A stretch of DNA of 64,000 nucleotides, from positions 3,011,001-3,075,000 of the forward strand of contig CM074758.1 of the NCBI GenBank assembly GCA_037355855.1, given 5' to 3'. The stretch is from Pseudo-nitzschia pungens. Lineage: Eukaryota; Bacillariophyta; Bacillariophyceae; Bacillariales; Bacillariaceae. Below, one piece after another: positions 42,696-54,281 of this stretch. Numbering within the stretch: the stretch's first letter is position 1; every line of letters begins with the position of its first letter. Position numbers and translations under genes: made by a program. Below the pieces are notes generated by a model. That model saw only the letters and a program-made list of their open reading frames with translations. It searched no databases and was not told the origin of the DNA.

Positions 42696-42817
42696 GCGCG
42701 AGGAGATTGCGCTTTGCAATACTCCCCACTTGACTTTTAAGGCAAGCCCGAACCTAGCGCGAGGAGATTGCGCGAAGCAATACTCCCCACTTGACTTTTA
42801 AGGCAAGCCCGAACCTA
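42696..42817. repeat. 61-bp tandem duplication
   Basis: Two adjacent copies (42696-42756 and 42757-42817) of GCGCGAGGAGATTGCGC...CTTTTAAGGCAAGCCCGAAC, differing at TTT/GAA. Confidence 0.92.
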
Positions 42818-44744
42818 TCAGTTTCTTCTCCAAACGGGCTGCCAGAGGCACTTTGTATATGGAGATGAGGCACCGATGACACCTGGACTGATACGGTCAG
42901 TTATCCAAACCGTCGCTGTGTACGGAGGTTATCCAATGAACAAAGGTAGTAACAACTGAAAGCAGTCGAAACCACCGCGGGGCCACCGCAAGTTCAATCA
43001 GAATCACTCCTTTAAAGACACCAGCAGCCTCGTTGAAAAGACCTCAATCACAGCAAAATTATGCAAGGTTCACCACCCTGTCCCACCAGGGCCACTGCAT
43101 TTTGCTATGTAAAAGATCCTTCCCTTGTGGTTACACCCAACGATGACTCCGACTTGAGGAACCCAATGAAGACTCTGACTTGAGGAAACCAACGAAGACT
43201 CTGACATGAGGAAACCACCATCTCCAGTCTAGAGAGACATTTAGCAACCAGGCATACCTTGATCCAGAGTCATAGTGGAGGTATTAGGTTGTTGTCCCTC
43301 TCCATGGTATCTCAACAGTGCGCTCGTACAGCTAGTGGTATGATCTCAGGGAGCTACCCCACCACTAGGCTAGCCCTGTACATTGAGTTAGCCCTGAAGA
43401 GAATCCCATGGTGACCTTCGATCCGACGTTGTTGTGTGAATCCGAAGTATGAATTCAGTTTTGCCAGGATGCAAAACTAGAATTGTGATCTTATACTGTT
43501 GTTGGAAAATGGAGAAATGAAAATTCTAATTCCACTATTGCAACTGCTGGTGGTGATACTTCCACTATTCTGAGTGTTACTTTCATTACTGATCTAGTAG
43601 CGTGTTGATTTTGAAACAACTCAGGTTTAATTTGGATACTTCTATATGTACACTTCACTAGAATCACAGAGTACAATTTACAGGAAATATGAAAAATCCA
43701 AAATTGATTCACGCTATCACAGAGTACAATTTACAGGAAATATAAAAAAACCAAAATTCACTCACAAAAGTTTAGGTTTTAACTGGTTACTTCTACACGT
43801 ACACTTCATTAGAGATACAAACTACATTTGAAACCATTAAAATTTATTCACAGAAATGTTTATCATCCAACAGACACCACTTAAACTACCAACAGACAAA
43901 ACTAAATTTAATCTTGATCATGTTAATTTACCAACATACAACAAATTTAATCGCCTTAACATTAGTTTGCTCACAACAGACAACACTTAACCATTAAAAT
44001 TTATTCACACAAATGTTTATCAGCCAACAGACACAACTTAAACTACCAACAGACAAAACTAAATTTAATAGCCATTTTTCTTCCGGATCTTCTAACAGCA
44101 CTGTTTTTGTATCTTATGAACTTGGATTTGATACAGATTTTCTATTCTGTCACTAGGGGGCCCAACGAGGAAGTAACATCCAAAAGTACATTAAATAAAT
44201 GTTGTATCATAGATATCCCATTCATTGGACTGTTGTATATTTTCTACTAGAAAGTATTGACACTACTGGAGGAAATATCCATGAAACATAGGATCTTTTG
44301 AGTTTAATTCTTTTCATAGTCAGAAGCATACATATGGTGAGGAATATGGTTACTTGAATGCTGGAAATATTCCAAAAAGTATTCATGAAGATGCAAAATA
44401 ATACACAGATAAAGCAAGCACTAAATAAGACAAAAGAACATATGGGACGCCCACACAATAGGATCTTTTGAGTTTAATTCTTTTCATAGTCAGAAGCATA
44501 CATATGGTGAGGAGTATGGTTACTTGAATGCTGGAAATATTCCAAAAAGTATTCATGAAGATGCAAAATAATACACAGATAAAGCAATACATTAATCATG
44601 AAACTCTAAAATAATATACTACACATAAAGCAAGCACAAAATAGGACAAAAAGTGATAGAAATGGAAGTGGTCTGAACTTAGAGAAGCACAGAAAAACAC
44701 AGCCGCCGGTGTCACCACCACGCCACAATTCGCTTAACAACACC
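42818..44744. other. Non-coding stretch upstream of the transposase
   Basis: 1.9 kb with no supportable gene. It holds local duplications: AATGAAGACTCTGACTTGAG-type units (43142-43220), ATCACAGAGTACAATTTACA (43664 and 43718), a segment around CAACAGACAAAACTAAATTT (about 43889 and 44047), and a 125-bp direct repeat (44289-44411 and 44460-44587, beginning AGGATCTTTTGAGTTTAATT). The latter part probably contains the transposase promoter. Confidence 0.5.
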
Positions 44745-44936
44745 ATGAGTTTTTTTCTTCAAAAACTCATCTTTGAATGCAAGAAGTACTGTACTCAAGG
44801 ACCATCGTTCCGTGCTGATTGTGTTGTCGACATTCCTTGCTTGACACGACACGGTAGTGGTGAAATTGATTATAACAACATAATGAATATTGATGTCGTC
44901 TCAGACCATGAAATCGTTATCTACCTGTTGACGTGA
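44745..44936 (+). CDS. Short ORF overlapping the transposase start
   Basis: A 63-aa frame (MSFFLQKLIFECKKYCTQGP..IVIYLLT) whose TGA overlaps the transposase ATG as TGATG. It could be a small upstream protein with stop-start coupling, a regulatory uORF, or chance. Confidence 0.25.
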   Translation: MSFFLQKLIFECKKYCTQGPSFRADCVVDIPCLTRHGSGEIDYNNIMNIDVVSDHEIVIYLLT

Positions 44937-47900
44937 TGCCAAACAAAAGAAAGTATACCGATGGTGTTAAAATCCAGGCAGACTTCTACTGTCTGGCATG
45001 TTTTAAGAACACGAACACCCTGAAAAAATTTCGTGGGTACAAAAGAGTGTCTAAAAACGATCCCTCGTCTTTCAGATATGTATGCAGCGGGCTTACAAGC
45101 CACTTGACGAAATCAGGTGAATGCAGCAGTTACTACTATCACAATGTAGTAGATAAAACAGCCGCGTCTGTTTTCGCAACCCACCACACGGGTGGAGGTG
45201 CGGGCCGACACAACCCATCCAGTTTTTCATTGACGATGACAGGAAACGGTCCCCAGGGAGAAGCGGCATCCAATAGTATTTCCACCGGGAACCAGAATCA
45301 GGATTTAAATAGGCAAGTGGTACCAGATGTTCTGGTACCACCTATACAGCGCAATGTTATACAATCCTATTTAGCAGCAGCGGACGTAGATGAAGAGGAA
45401 GACAATGACGAAGGTACACTGATGGATGATGCAAATGAACAAAAAAGTACAGAACCGGAGGCGCTCAATAACATGGAACAGATGTTCCGTTCCCACCATA
45501 TACCTGATACAACTCAGCAACTACACGCTGAAATCAAGCTTATGAATCTAATGTCAAGGCATCGCTTACAATTAGGTACATTTCAAACCATAATGAATTG
45601 GGCAAAGGAATGTCAAAACCTCCCTGGTTTTGATTTCCGTACGGCGAAAATCAGAAAACGTGAAGTTGTTTTCCAAGAAATACAGAAGCATGTCAAAATA
45701 CCCAACACAAGATTTGAACCGAAGATAGTTACTTGGCTACCAGACAAGAAACCAGCTCAGATATACGTTCGTGATTTTAAAGATGCACTGTATTCTCTTC
45801 TATCGAATAGTGAGCTGATGTGCGACGGAAATCTCTCCTTTCCAAGTAGAACAACTCCGCTGCAGCCAGACAGTGATCCTGCCATAACGGACGACACATA
45901 CATTTCAGAGCTTCATCATGGAACTTGGTGGAAGGACTCATGGAGGTTGATGTGCCAGCAAAACACAGAGCCTTCTGAAATTTTGGTACCACTGATTTTT
46001 TACATGGACGGGATAAGCCTGGATGCGCATGGCAGATTGTCTCTTACTCCTCTCAATATGACCCTGGGTATTTTCAGTGTAGAGACAAGAAAACGCCCAG
46101 AAGCTTGGACTACTATTTACTTCCATCCAGACAGCGAATGGGAAAACACTCATCATTCGAGGAAAGCTACAGCGACCGAAGGGGTACAGAACATTCATAA
46201 TGCGATTGCCGTTGCACTAGAATCGTTGAGGGAAATTGATGAAGGAGGTGTTGGAATTCTGTGGGATTACCTTCCGTATGCAGGGAAAGTATGGAGTGTT
46301 AGAATGAAATTTGCGATTGCATATGTTGTAGGAGATACCGAACTCCATGACAAGCTATGTGGAAAATATGGATCACGATCGGCCAGGGTTAAAAAACTAT
46401 GCAGGCACTGTGATTGTGCAACAACTGAGATCAATAGGCCAGCATCACAACAACATGTAAAACTGTGGAAACCGGAAGACTTCGAAATACCGATCGGAGA
46501 AGATGCAACGGATTATTTCAAACAACAATCACACCACCGTATCCAGAATGCATTCCACAGTTTAAATTTTGGGTCAAATGTCAATAACATACACCTGGCA
46601 ACACCAGGTGAAACACTACATATGCATCAATTAGGGGTAGCCAGGCGATGTGTGGAAGCAATAGAACAACAGTTGGTAAACACTAGTGTTGAGTGTAAAT
46701 ACGCCACGAACCTGAACAAAGGGAGGGCGACGATGGAAGCACTTGGTTATATTGCTCAAAGATATGGTGCTCTCTTATCAAGACAATCCGACCGGGATTT
46801 TCCTAGAACCAAATTTGGAACGAGCATTATGTCCATTGCGAAAAAAGAAGGAAAAGACTATAGCGGTATGCTATTGTGCATCCTTGTAGCACTGACGTCG
46901 GAAGGTGGCCAGGAGATAGTGGGTGATCTGAGATTTGCAACTACACAAATTGACGTCATTGAACAAATCATATCAATGGAAGAGTTTCTCAAACACGGAC
47001 GAATTACTCCCAAAGGTCTCCGGAATCTACCAAAAATGATAATTCATTTTATTAACACAATCAATACTGCATGTATTCGGAAAGGAATGGGGACGAGACT
47101 CATCAAGAATCATCTGTATTTTCACATCCCGGAGTACATAAAGTTGTGGGGGCATCCACTAGGGTGGGATAGTAGCTTCAGTGAGAGTCATCACAAGACA
47201 GAGGTGAAGGCTCCAGCAAAGAATACACAACAAAACGCAGCGACATTGATTAGCCAAACAACAAAACGACAAACGGAAAAGTTGCTGTTGCGTACTGCCA
47301 ATATGTGTTACGGGTTGGAGGAAAAGCATGAAGACCCGACCGCGAAACCAAGACCGAAGAAAGCCGGCTCGCTATTCAAAATACACCGGGACGGCAACGA
47401 AAAGAAGGGAAGCATGACCTGGCATAGAACATCAAATAAGGAAAAACCGTTTTTGCCATCAGTAATTCTGGATTTTGTCTGCGATTCGGTGTTGCCGTTA
47501 CTCGTTGATGACACATCGGTAGAAGGATTCACAGAACACAATCGATGGGATTCAACAAACGAGGTCGGATATTTATTTCGATGCCATCCCTCCTACAGAT
47601 CGACATCTGGGCAAGTGAATGCCGTTTGGATGGATTGGGTAGTGATCAGTGTTGATTCGGAAGCAATCCCGTGTCAGATTCTGTGTTTTCTTGAACTAGA
47701 TAACCTCAAACAGCCAACGGGTAGAGTGAATAATTACCCAATTGAAAATGAAGGTCTTTATGCCGTCGTTAGAAAATTCAAGAAAGAGCCCACAAGGTCG
47801 AAGTCAAGATTTGTTTCCAAGGGTACTTTGGAAGAAGGTTTCTTTGTATTCAACACAGACGCAATTTTATCAGATATTGCTGTTGTGCCAGAGTTGAATA

Positions 47901-48067
47901 AAGATGGAAGTATCTCGGCTGCAAACAGGTGGCTAGTAGTGGCCAATGGTGGTGCTTGGTTGGACAGTTTTGAAGAAAGGAATGAGAGCCTGGCTTCTAC
48001 ATCATATGCAACACTTTACAGTCAATGTCAATTGGCAAAAGACATGGACGAAACAGAGGAAGAGTGA
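44936..48067 (+). CDS. CMC/Plavaka-like DDE transposase
   Basis: This 1043-aa protein of the 25-kb element should bind its ends and cut and join DNA. The N-terminus has a zinc-finger-like set, FYCLACFKN..SGLTSHLTKSGEC. Residues about 330-760 form the catalytic region: VPLIFYMDGISLDAHGRLSL (candidate first acid D358), GILWDYLPYAG (D444), KKLCRHCDCATTE as an inserted Cys/His knot, then ETLHMHQLGVARR, and GWDSSFSESHHKTEVKAP with a candidate Glu near residue 750. The C-terminal 250 residues hold a further domain (VNAVWMDWVVISVDSEAIPC). The layout resembles fungal Plavaka and other CMC transposases; the exact family needs a profile search. The start is the ATG 44936 behind a GTG. The frame is fully intact, so the element may be active or recent. 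Confidence 0.65.
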   Translation: MPNKRKYTDGVKIQADFYCLACFKNTNTLKKFRGYKRVSKNDPSSFRYVCSGLTSHLTKSGECSSYYYHNVVDKTAASVFATHHTGGGAGRHNPSSFSLTMTGNGPQGEAASNSISTGNQNQDLNRQVVPDVLVPPIQRNVIQSYLAAADVDEEEDNDEGTLMDDANEQKSTEPEALNNMEQMFRSHHIPDTTQQLHAEIKLMNLMSRHRLQLGTFQTIMNWAKECQNLPGFDFRTAKIRKREVVFQEIQKHVKIPNTRFEPKIVTWLPDKKPAQIYVRDFKDALYSLLSNSELMCDGNLSFPSRTTPLQPDSDPAITDDTYISELHHGTWWKDSWRLMCQQNTEPSEILVPLIFYMDGISLDAHGRLSLTPLNMTLGIFSVETRKRPEAWTTIYFHPDSEWENTHHSRKATATEGVQNIHNAIAVALESLREIDEGGVGILWDYLPYAGKVWSVRMKFAIAYVVGDTELHDKLCGKYGSRSARVKKLCRHCDCATTEINRPASQQHVKLWKPEDFEIPIGEDATDYFKQQSHHRIQNAFHSLNFGSNVNNIHLATPGETLHMHQLGVARRCVEAIEQQLVNTSVECKYATNLNKGRATMEALGYIAQRYGALLSRQSDRDFPRTKFGTSIMSIAKKEGKDYSGMLLCILVALTSEGGQEIVGDLRFATTQIDVIEQIISMEEFLKHGRITPKGLRNLPKMIIHFINTINTACIRKGMGTRLIKNHLYFHIPEYIKLWGHPLGWDSSFSESHHKTEVKAPAKNTQQNAATLISQTTKRQTEKLLLRTANMCYGLEEKHEDPTAKPRPKKAGSLFKIHRDGNEKKGSMTWHRTSNKEKPFLPSVILDFVCDSVLPLLVDDTSVEGFTEHNRWDSTNEVGYLFRCHPSYRSTSGQVNAVWMDWVVISVDSEAIPCQILCFLELDNLKQPTGRVNNYPIENEGLYAVVRKFKKEPTRSKSRFVSKGTLEEGFFVFNTDAILSDIAVVPELNKDGSISAANRWLVVANGGAWLDSFEERNESLASTSYATLYSQCQLAKDMDETEEE

Positions 48068-48517
48068 GTAAGAAATAGTAGTTACTTTTTTTTTCATGTA
48101 AAAACTAAGATAGTCCCTACTTCGCAATTTTTTTTTTGGTAATAGCTAAGATAGTCCCTAATTCGCAAATTCATCGCGACGCGACCGCCCCAAAAAAACG
48201 TTACTATGTCAGGTACAGAAATTATAAGAGAGCAAAATTGGCGCGGGCGAGTACGCTTCCACCTTGAGAGGATGCAAAGCTAACAGAGAATATCATGTAG
48301 AGGATAAGTACGTTTTTTGGAAACAATAAAATGGCGCGGCATGATGGCTTGCATTGATAGAGGAAGCCGTCCAGTAATTATTGGATGTGGACGTGTGGAC
48401 GTGATTTTTGTTGTAATTCTTCGATCTTGATTTTTGCGGAAAGTCTTCATAATTGAGTAACACAACTGATTGAAAACAACTTTTCAGAAATTCCACTAAA
48501 TTACAACATTAATCACC
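48068..48517 (+). promoter_or_regulatory. Spacer between transposase and accessory gene
   Basis: 450 bp. It contains a short tandem phrase (AAGATAGTCCCTA at about 48107 and 48147) and T-runs after the transposase stop, then presumably the promoter of the accessory gene. Confidence 0.4.
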
Positions 48518-50192
48518 ATGAATAGAGAAGCATTGCAACTGACTAAAGCTATTGCAGAAATTAGTCCAGTCTCAGCTGATGTGAACAGTCCAAGAAAGAA
48601 TCGCAGTGGATTATCCCTACCCGATCCCAATGTGATAACACCAACTGTGGCATCGGCGCGGAAGCAGCAGCAGCCGTCGACGAAGAAGCAGCATCAGCCG
48701 TCGAAGAAGCAGCAGCATCGGAAAACGAAGCACACAAATAAACCCCAATCCACCAAAACTTCGATAGACAATGTGACCTTCAGCACAAGAGGGAATGTGA
48801 ACTTCAACGCAAACGGGAACGTTATTGTCGCAGAGAATGCAAATATGACAGAGCCCAGGACGGTGCGGAACAGTGAATGGGACGACAGAGTCGCAGCAAC
48901 AGAGAGACGATTAGCTGAAATGGAGAAACGACTTGAAGAAAAGGAGAAACGACTTGACGAAAGGGAGAGAAAACTGGTTGAAAAAGAGACAGAAGGACAA
49001 CGAACGGAAAAGGAAAAAGGCAACGTCGATAAGGAAGAAATCGAGCGGAAACTTAGGATCCATCAAGCGACGGTGTTGAGCCAAAGGGTGAATCAGTATG
49101 TAAAGCTAAATATTTTTCAGAGTCATAAATTTGTGGATAAGAAAGAGTCGATCCAAATTCTGAAAACAATGATGAAGGAGGAAAAGCTTCAACTACCGGA
49201 AGGCGTTGCCAAAAACGAATTCTATGAATACAACTGGATGATAATCAGAAGGGCGGTAAATGACTTGAGAACTGCGGTGCAGTCTTTAGTTAGGAAGCAT
49301 TGGATTGGTGAGTGCTAATGCTACTAATGTAAAACGATGTGGGAATGATTATTATAATGAGCAAGTGGATGCCAATACTAACAAGCACACGGTTACCGTT
49401 CCTGTTACAGATGACTTCAAGAAGGCAAAAACGAGGCGAAATGAATGGGTGCTGCCTGAAGGATTTCCAGGCACGCTAAAGCTTCTCGAGACGGAGGATG
49501 ATGATGCTCCCGTCCTGCATCCGAGCTATAGGAAGAAGGAAGGAGAAGATGACTTCTATTATTTTGCGACCCGCATCTTGGCTGCATTCCTGCCATCGGT
49601 TTTTTGCCCAAAATGGCAAAAAACAAAATTGATTGGTGAAATATATTCCGTGAGTGATGAGGCATTTGCATTGGTTATAATTCATAACGAATATGCAAGA
49701 TGGGTGAATTACTTGGAAAGAGTTGATGACAAAAGTATTCCTGAGGTTAGCAAAAAATATTGTGACCCGAGAAGTGGAAACGAGGAGGGGTGGTCGGAAG
49801 ATGGAATAGAAATGTATGAAAGAGTGTGTGAAGAACTGATGGATATCCGCTTCCCTGGCTACAACCTAGGGGGAAAAGAAGACAAAGATAAAGACAAAGA
49901 CGAGGAAGAAGACGAAGACAAGGAAGAAGACGAAGACGAGGAAGAAGAGGAGGAAGACATCGAGGCAAGGGAAAAAGCAAAAATCGAGGCGAAAAGGCAA
50001 AAGGAAAAAGTGGAAGATTTTGAAATCGCCGTGATGAGACGAATCCAAATGGCTTCGAAACGAAAAGGTGGAGCTGGAGGTATGGCATTACAATCAGATT
50101 CAGCTGGTAGCAAAACGAAGCGAAAGAAGAGGAGAAAGCATATTGATCCAATAATGAGTAATGAGAGAAGGAAGTGGTTAGAGGAATTGTAA
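48518..50192 (+). CDS. Coiled-coil accessory protein of the 25-kb element (two exons)
   Basis: A 523-aa protein from exon 1 (48518-49307) and exon 2 (49411-50192). The 103-bp intron has GTGAGT, the branch site TACTAAC and CTGTTACAG; it joins G|AT to give KHWIDDFKKAKTRR. Exon 2 has no ATG near its start, which supports splicing. Seen: a Gln/Lys/Ser-rich N-terminus, an Asn-rich repeat (GNVNFNANGNVIV), a long coiled coil (RRLAEMEKRLEEKEKRLDER, about 130-175), a globular part with EFYEYNWMIIRRAVNDLRTA and FYYFATRILAAFLPSVFCPK, an acidic Asp/Glu/Lys run and a basic tail (KTKRKKRRKHIDP). No known family. By analogy with the two-protein Spm/CACTA system (TNPD plus TNPA) it may bind the repeat array next to it; this is inference. 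Confidence 0.65.
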
Positions 50193-50768
50193 ATGGATGG
50201 TAATATTGAAGTTCGTTAGTGATAGTTTAAATTAAAAGCAAATTGTGATTGAAGTACCATAGGGTAGACAAGATGATCGTTGCGTGTCAAAATGATGGGC
50301 GTTGCCTCTAAAATTGATGGGGGTTCCGTCTAGAAACGATGGGCATTGCCTCTAAAAATGATGGGGGTAGGCTATAAAAATGATGGGCATTGCCTCTTGA
50401 AATGATGGGGGTAGGCTATAAAAATGATGGGCGTTGCCTCATAAATTAATGGGCGGTGCCTCTAAAAATGACGGGCGTTGCCTCTTGAAATAATGGGCAT
50501 TGCCTCTAGAAATGATGGGGGTAGGCTATAAAAATGATGGGCGTTGCCTCATAAATTAATGGGCGGTGCCTCTAAAAATAATGGGCGTGGCCTCATAAAT
50601 TAATGGGCGGTGCCTCTAAAAATGACGGGCGTTGCCTCATATATTAATGGGCGTTGCCTCATAAATTAATGGGCGGTGCCTCTAAAAATGATGGGCGTGG
50701 CCTCATAAATTAATGGGCGTTGCCCCATAAATTAATGGGCGTTGCCTCATAAATTAATGGGCATTGCC
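49194..50768 (+). repeat. Direct repeat copy A (1575 bp) flanking the LINE
   Basis: Matches 58932-60506 at a constant offset of 9738 with no indel, and all translated frames in both copies agree. It begins TACCGGAAGGCGTTGCC and ends AATGGGCATTGCC. Confidence 0.92.
50290..50768. repeat. Subterminal array of about 22-bp units (part A)
   Basis: About 20 units of ATGATGGGCGTTGCCTCTAA or AATTAATGGGCGTTGCCTCAT and variants (GGCGGTGCC, GGGGTAGGC). It continues after the LINE at 60507. Confidence 0.9.
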
Positions 50769-53700
50769 AGTTTGTGAGGACCTGACAGATTCCTGAAAGA
50801 GGGTGGCAATATGACTGAACTCTTGGAGGAGGTATGGATGGATGAATCCAAAGCCTTGATAGAGGGAAGGACCATAGAACACATGTCTGGGAAATGTCCG
50901 TGACATCCCTGCTTTATTCAGCACAGGAACAAGAGCTGGGTGAATTATCTTAGTCCAAGTGGCCTCATCAAGTTGCGTGACAGGCATGGGGTATTCAACA
51001 GACTTCATGAAAGAATACTTGAAGGTGTAGAGGGATGCGCGCTTCTCACACTTGGAAGCCTTGAGCTGAGAGCCAAAAGACTGAGACTGGGACTGCATGT
51101 GAGCAATCTGTGCTTCCTCATTGCCATCCATGGAGATAAAAACCCCAAGAGTCTTGTCAGCATGGTCAACTTCAAAACGATCCAGGGTAGCTCGATTGCC
51201 ATTCTTGTCAGCAACGGAGAAGTCACCGGGCATGTCAGCAATGGAACGATAATCCCAACCGGATCCATTCCATTTGAAATCAATCAAATAACAGAAGGAT
51301 TTGGCAGGTTCAATAGCACCACCAGTGGCAATAATCCCACCAGCCCACCGGTCAAGAGCTTCCTGAAAGTCAACAGCTAATTCCTCACCAGATGTGGAGG
51401 AATCAGAGCCAGCACAAAACAAATCTGTGTCATCCACAAAGGCAAAACCCACAAGAGAAACCAGTTGCAGTGACAAAGAAGTGATAAGATGGACACCATG
51501 CCCAGCCTGTTGCATCATTCGGAAGACAATTGTTGACACCAAAGCCCAAAGAGTTGGACCAATACCATTGCCTTGGCCACAACCACTGAGAGGAACAGGT
51601 TCATCACCATACACAGGACCTGACCGACCAAAGCCAGTTTTGATGTGGTGCTTAGCATGTTGCAGAGTAGACAGAAGAACGTCACACACATGTGCAGGAA
51701 CACCAAAGCTCTGGAGAGTGAGACCTGCAATGGGATGAGAGATTCTATCATAACAGCCCTTGGCATCATTCATAGCAACAGCACCAGATCTGCGCTTCTG
51801 CCTCAACACATCACAGATGAGCTTCTTGTTCAGGCAGGTGTTGATGGCCTTGTGGTGTTTCCTGCTTCCATGTTGATCAACAGCCACTGCATTGGCACGT
51901 TCAGCGTAGGCAAGAATGCGTCTGCCAATCATTTTGTTGTTGATTTGGAACTCAGGAGACATCAACTGGATGAGCCTCATCTTATCCACTCTATATTCAC
52001 CAGGTTTCTTGAAGATCTCAACATCCGTGATGACCTGCCAGGCAGAAGGAGAGAAGCCAACAATCAATGGGACTGATCTCAGTAGAGTGTCAAACTTGTT
52101 CAGCTGGGGATCCAGGGCAAAAGCCTTGTGGTGGGCAAAACTCAAACAGGAAGGTTCACTTGCTGTGCGTTCTCTCTGGCGTTTCCAGGCAGCAGCATTG
52201 TCAGCTGGACACACTGAATAGTCAAAGGGGGGCAAACGCAGAATAGAGGCAGGGACTTTGAGACAAGAAAGAAATTCAGACAGGTATTTGTCAGTGGCAG
52301 GAGGAGGATTATATGTGCCATCAAGAACTTGAGCAGAAGCATGGGCTGTGCCGAGGTAGCCAAAATCTTGAATGAAGGAGGGAGTCATGGAGGGAGTGCC
52401 AAGACACTGCTGTTGACGCCGGACATTGGATTCAGCCATAGCTGGAACCATAGTGGACTGGGACTCCAAGACCTGTTCAACACCATCATGGCCAACTGCA
52501 ATAGCTCTCAAGACAGCTGACTTGTTGACACGTCCCCGAATAGACCTAGCAGCAAGGCCAAGCTCTCTTTGAAGTCGTTCCCTGCGCATCCTGGCACGAA
52601 TCTGGGAAGCATTCTGGTTGTGAGGTTTGCCTTCAGCAAGAAGTGCATCCACCAGGCCTTGATTGAAGGAGTCTCTCCATGAGGGGGCCAATTTTTTCAC
52701 TGCCCGGTATTGCCTGTAAGCTTGTTTCAGGTGGAGGATAGCACTGGAAAGATCACTGTGTTCTCCTTTGTAGAGAGAAAGCTTGCATGCCAGCCTTTTC
52801 AAAACAGTATGACTGGTGGACACACCCTGTCTCAGCTTAACAACACGCCGCCAAAAGTCAATTGTATCACGATAGACTTGCAGTTTCAGGGACCATGGAA
52901 CCAGACCAGCTCTAGTGTGGCAAAGGTTTTGTTCAACAGAGAGCCTGAGAGAGGTGGAGGTTTCATGGAGGACTTCATATGTGGTGATGAGATCAGCGCG
53001 CACAGAAATATCCCCAGACTGAAACTGAGCCAGGAGGTGCTCCAGCTTAGCTTGGAGAGAAAACACTCCAGCCTTGAGAAAGCTATGCCTGACACGCTTG
53101 AAATACCGTTGGCGCAGATGAGGGTGGGAGGACTGGAGTTTGGAATGAGAGAAGCTCACGGGAGGTGGCAGGTGTTTGCCCATGAGGCTGCAATTACAGA
53201 CTTCAATCCAAAGCATTCTGTGGTCAGATTCCATACCATAGGCACCACCAAAGGGACAATACCCAGCCCGGAGAACATCAACATTCTCAGAGACCCAAAT
53301 GGCATCAATTGGGGTTCGGGTATTGTTGCGGTTGTGAGTGGCAGGAGGAGAAGACGTACTATGACGGGTAAGAATGGCATCTCTGAAACCAAGAGCCTGG
53401 AGCTCAAAAGACAAGCCATTAGTCCGAACATCAGCATTTTGATCAATCCCAAGAATGACCTGGTCACCTGCACCCAGACAGACCTTAAGGGCAGCAGTCA
53501 AATCCCTGTGAAAGAGAATGCATGGGTTGGGACTGAAAAGATTTTCAGCTGCTTGAAAGTATCGGTACTGTTGATTCCAGACGGAACCAAGATCCCTGTC
53601 ATTTTCAACAGGGCAGTAAGCAGAAAACATAGTGACAGTGTAACCATCCCTGCCCTGAAACTTGACAAAGGACCATCTTCCAAGACCAGAAGGATCAGCC

Positions 53701-54281
53701 CCATGGGCAATCTTGTGGGAACTGAACAGTTGATCAATGGAAAATCCTGTACCACCAGGCTGAAGCCATGAACAGTCAGAAGCTTCATGCTTGTTGTTGG
53801 CAAGATAGGAAAAACTTGAGGGACTGACATTCTTCATGCGCCGATTGAAAAGATCACAGGGCAGGAGTTTGGATTCATTCAAACAATGTTCAGCAAAAAG
53901 AGCCACACTGGCATTGCTCTTGACAAATTGACGGGCGTTGTGCTTGGACATGGACATAAAGGCAGCTCTGCGCTGTGGTCCAATGTTTTGGAATGTGATG
54001 ATGGTGGAGTTAGAGGATGGAGCTTGAGGGAAGGAATGACCAAAAGTGTCAGAATCCTTAGCAGCAAGAGATTCTCCATGAAGAGTTAATTGGACAAAAT
54101 GAGGGACAGGGGAAGAGTCGGAGGGGGAAAAGGGAGAAACAGGAGAAGCATTGATGGGATTTGGATTGGAAGGCATCCCATCACACCTCATATCAGAAGA
54201 GCTAACCATGATCAGAAGGAAACCGAGTCTGTCGCACGGAAGAAAGAGTTGCCGGAGCTGATTTGGTGGAGACATTGGCAT
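50754..54281 (-). pseudogene. LINE ORF2: EEP endonuclease plus reverse transcriptase, 3' truncated
   Basis: 1175 codons from the ATG 54281. The N-terminal half is an exonuclease-endonuclease-phosphatase domain (ITFQNIGPQRRA, FSAYCPVENDRD, VILGIDQNADVRTNG near residue 280, and SDHRMLWIEV near 350). The second half is a reverse transcriptase (YRVDKMRLIQLMSPEFQINN, GAVAMNDAKGCYDRISH, PLSGCGQGNGIGPTLWAL, and the catalytic FVDDTDLF near 948). The frame ends ..SVRSSQTGNAH and stop, and the last codons come from the flanking repeat unit, not from the LINE. Related LINE proteins go on past this point, so the 3' end of ORF2 and any 3' UTR are missing. It overlaps the end of ORF1 by 80 bases in another frame. 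Confidence 0.82.

Noticed and set aside
42022..42729. Antisense ORFs with SIGIEIYRNRN repeats
   Set aside because: Repeat translation, partly antisense to the oxygenase gene.
49747..50151. Antisense ORFs (Ser-rich, Leu/Phe-rich) over the accessory gene
   Set aside because: Shadows of the GAA/GAC-rich acidic coding stretch.
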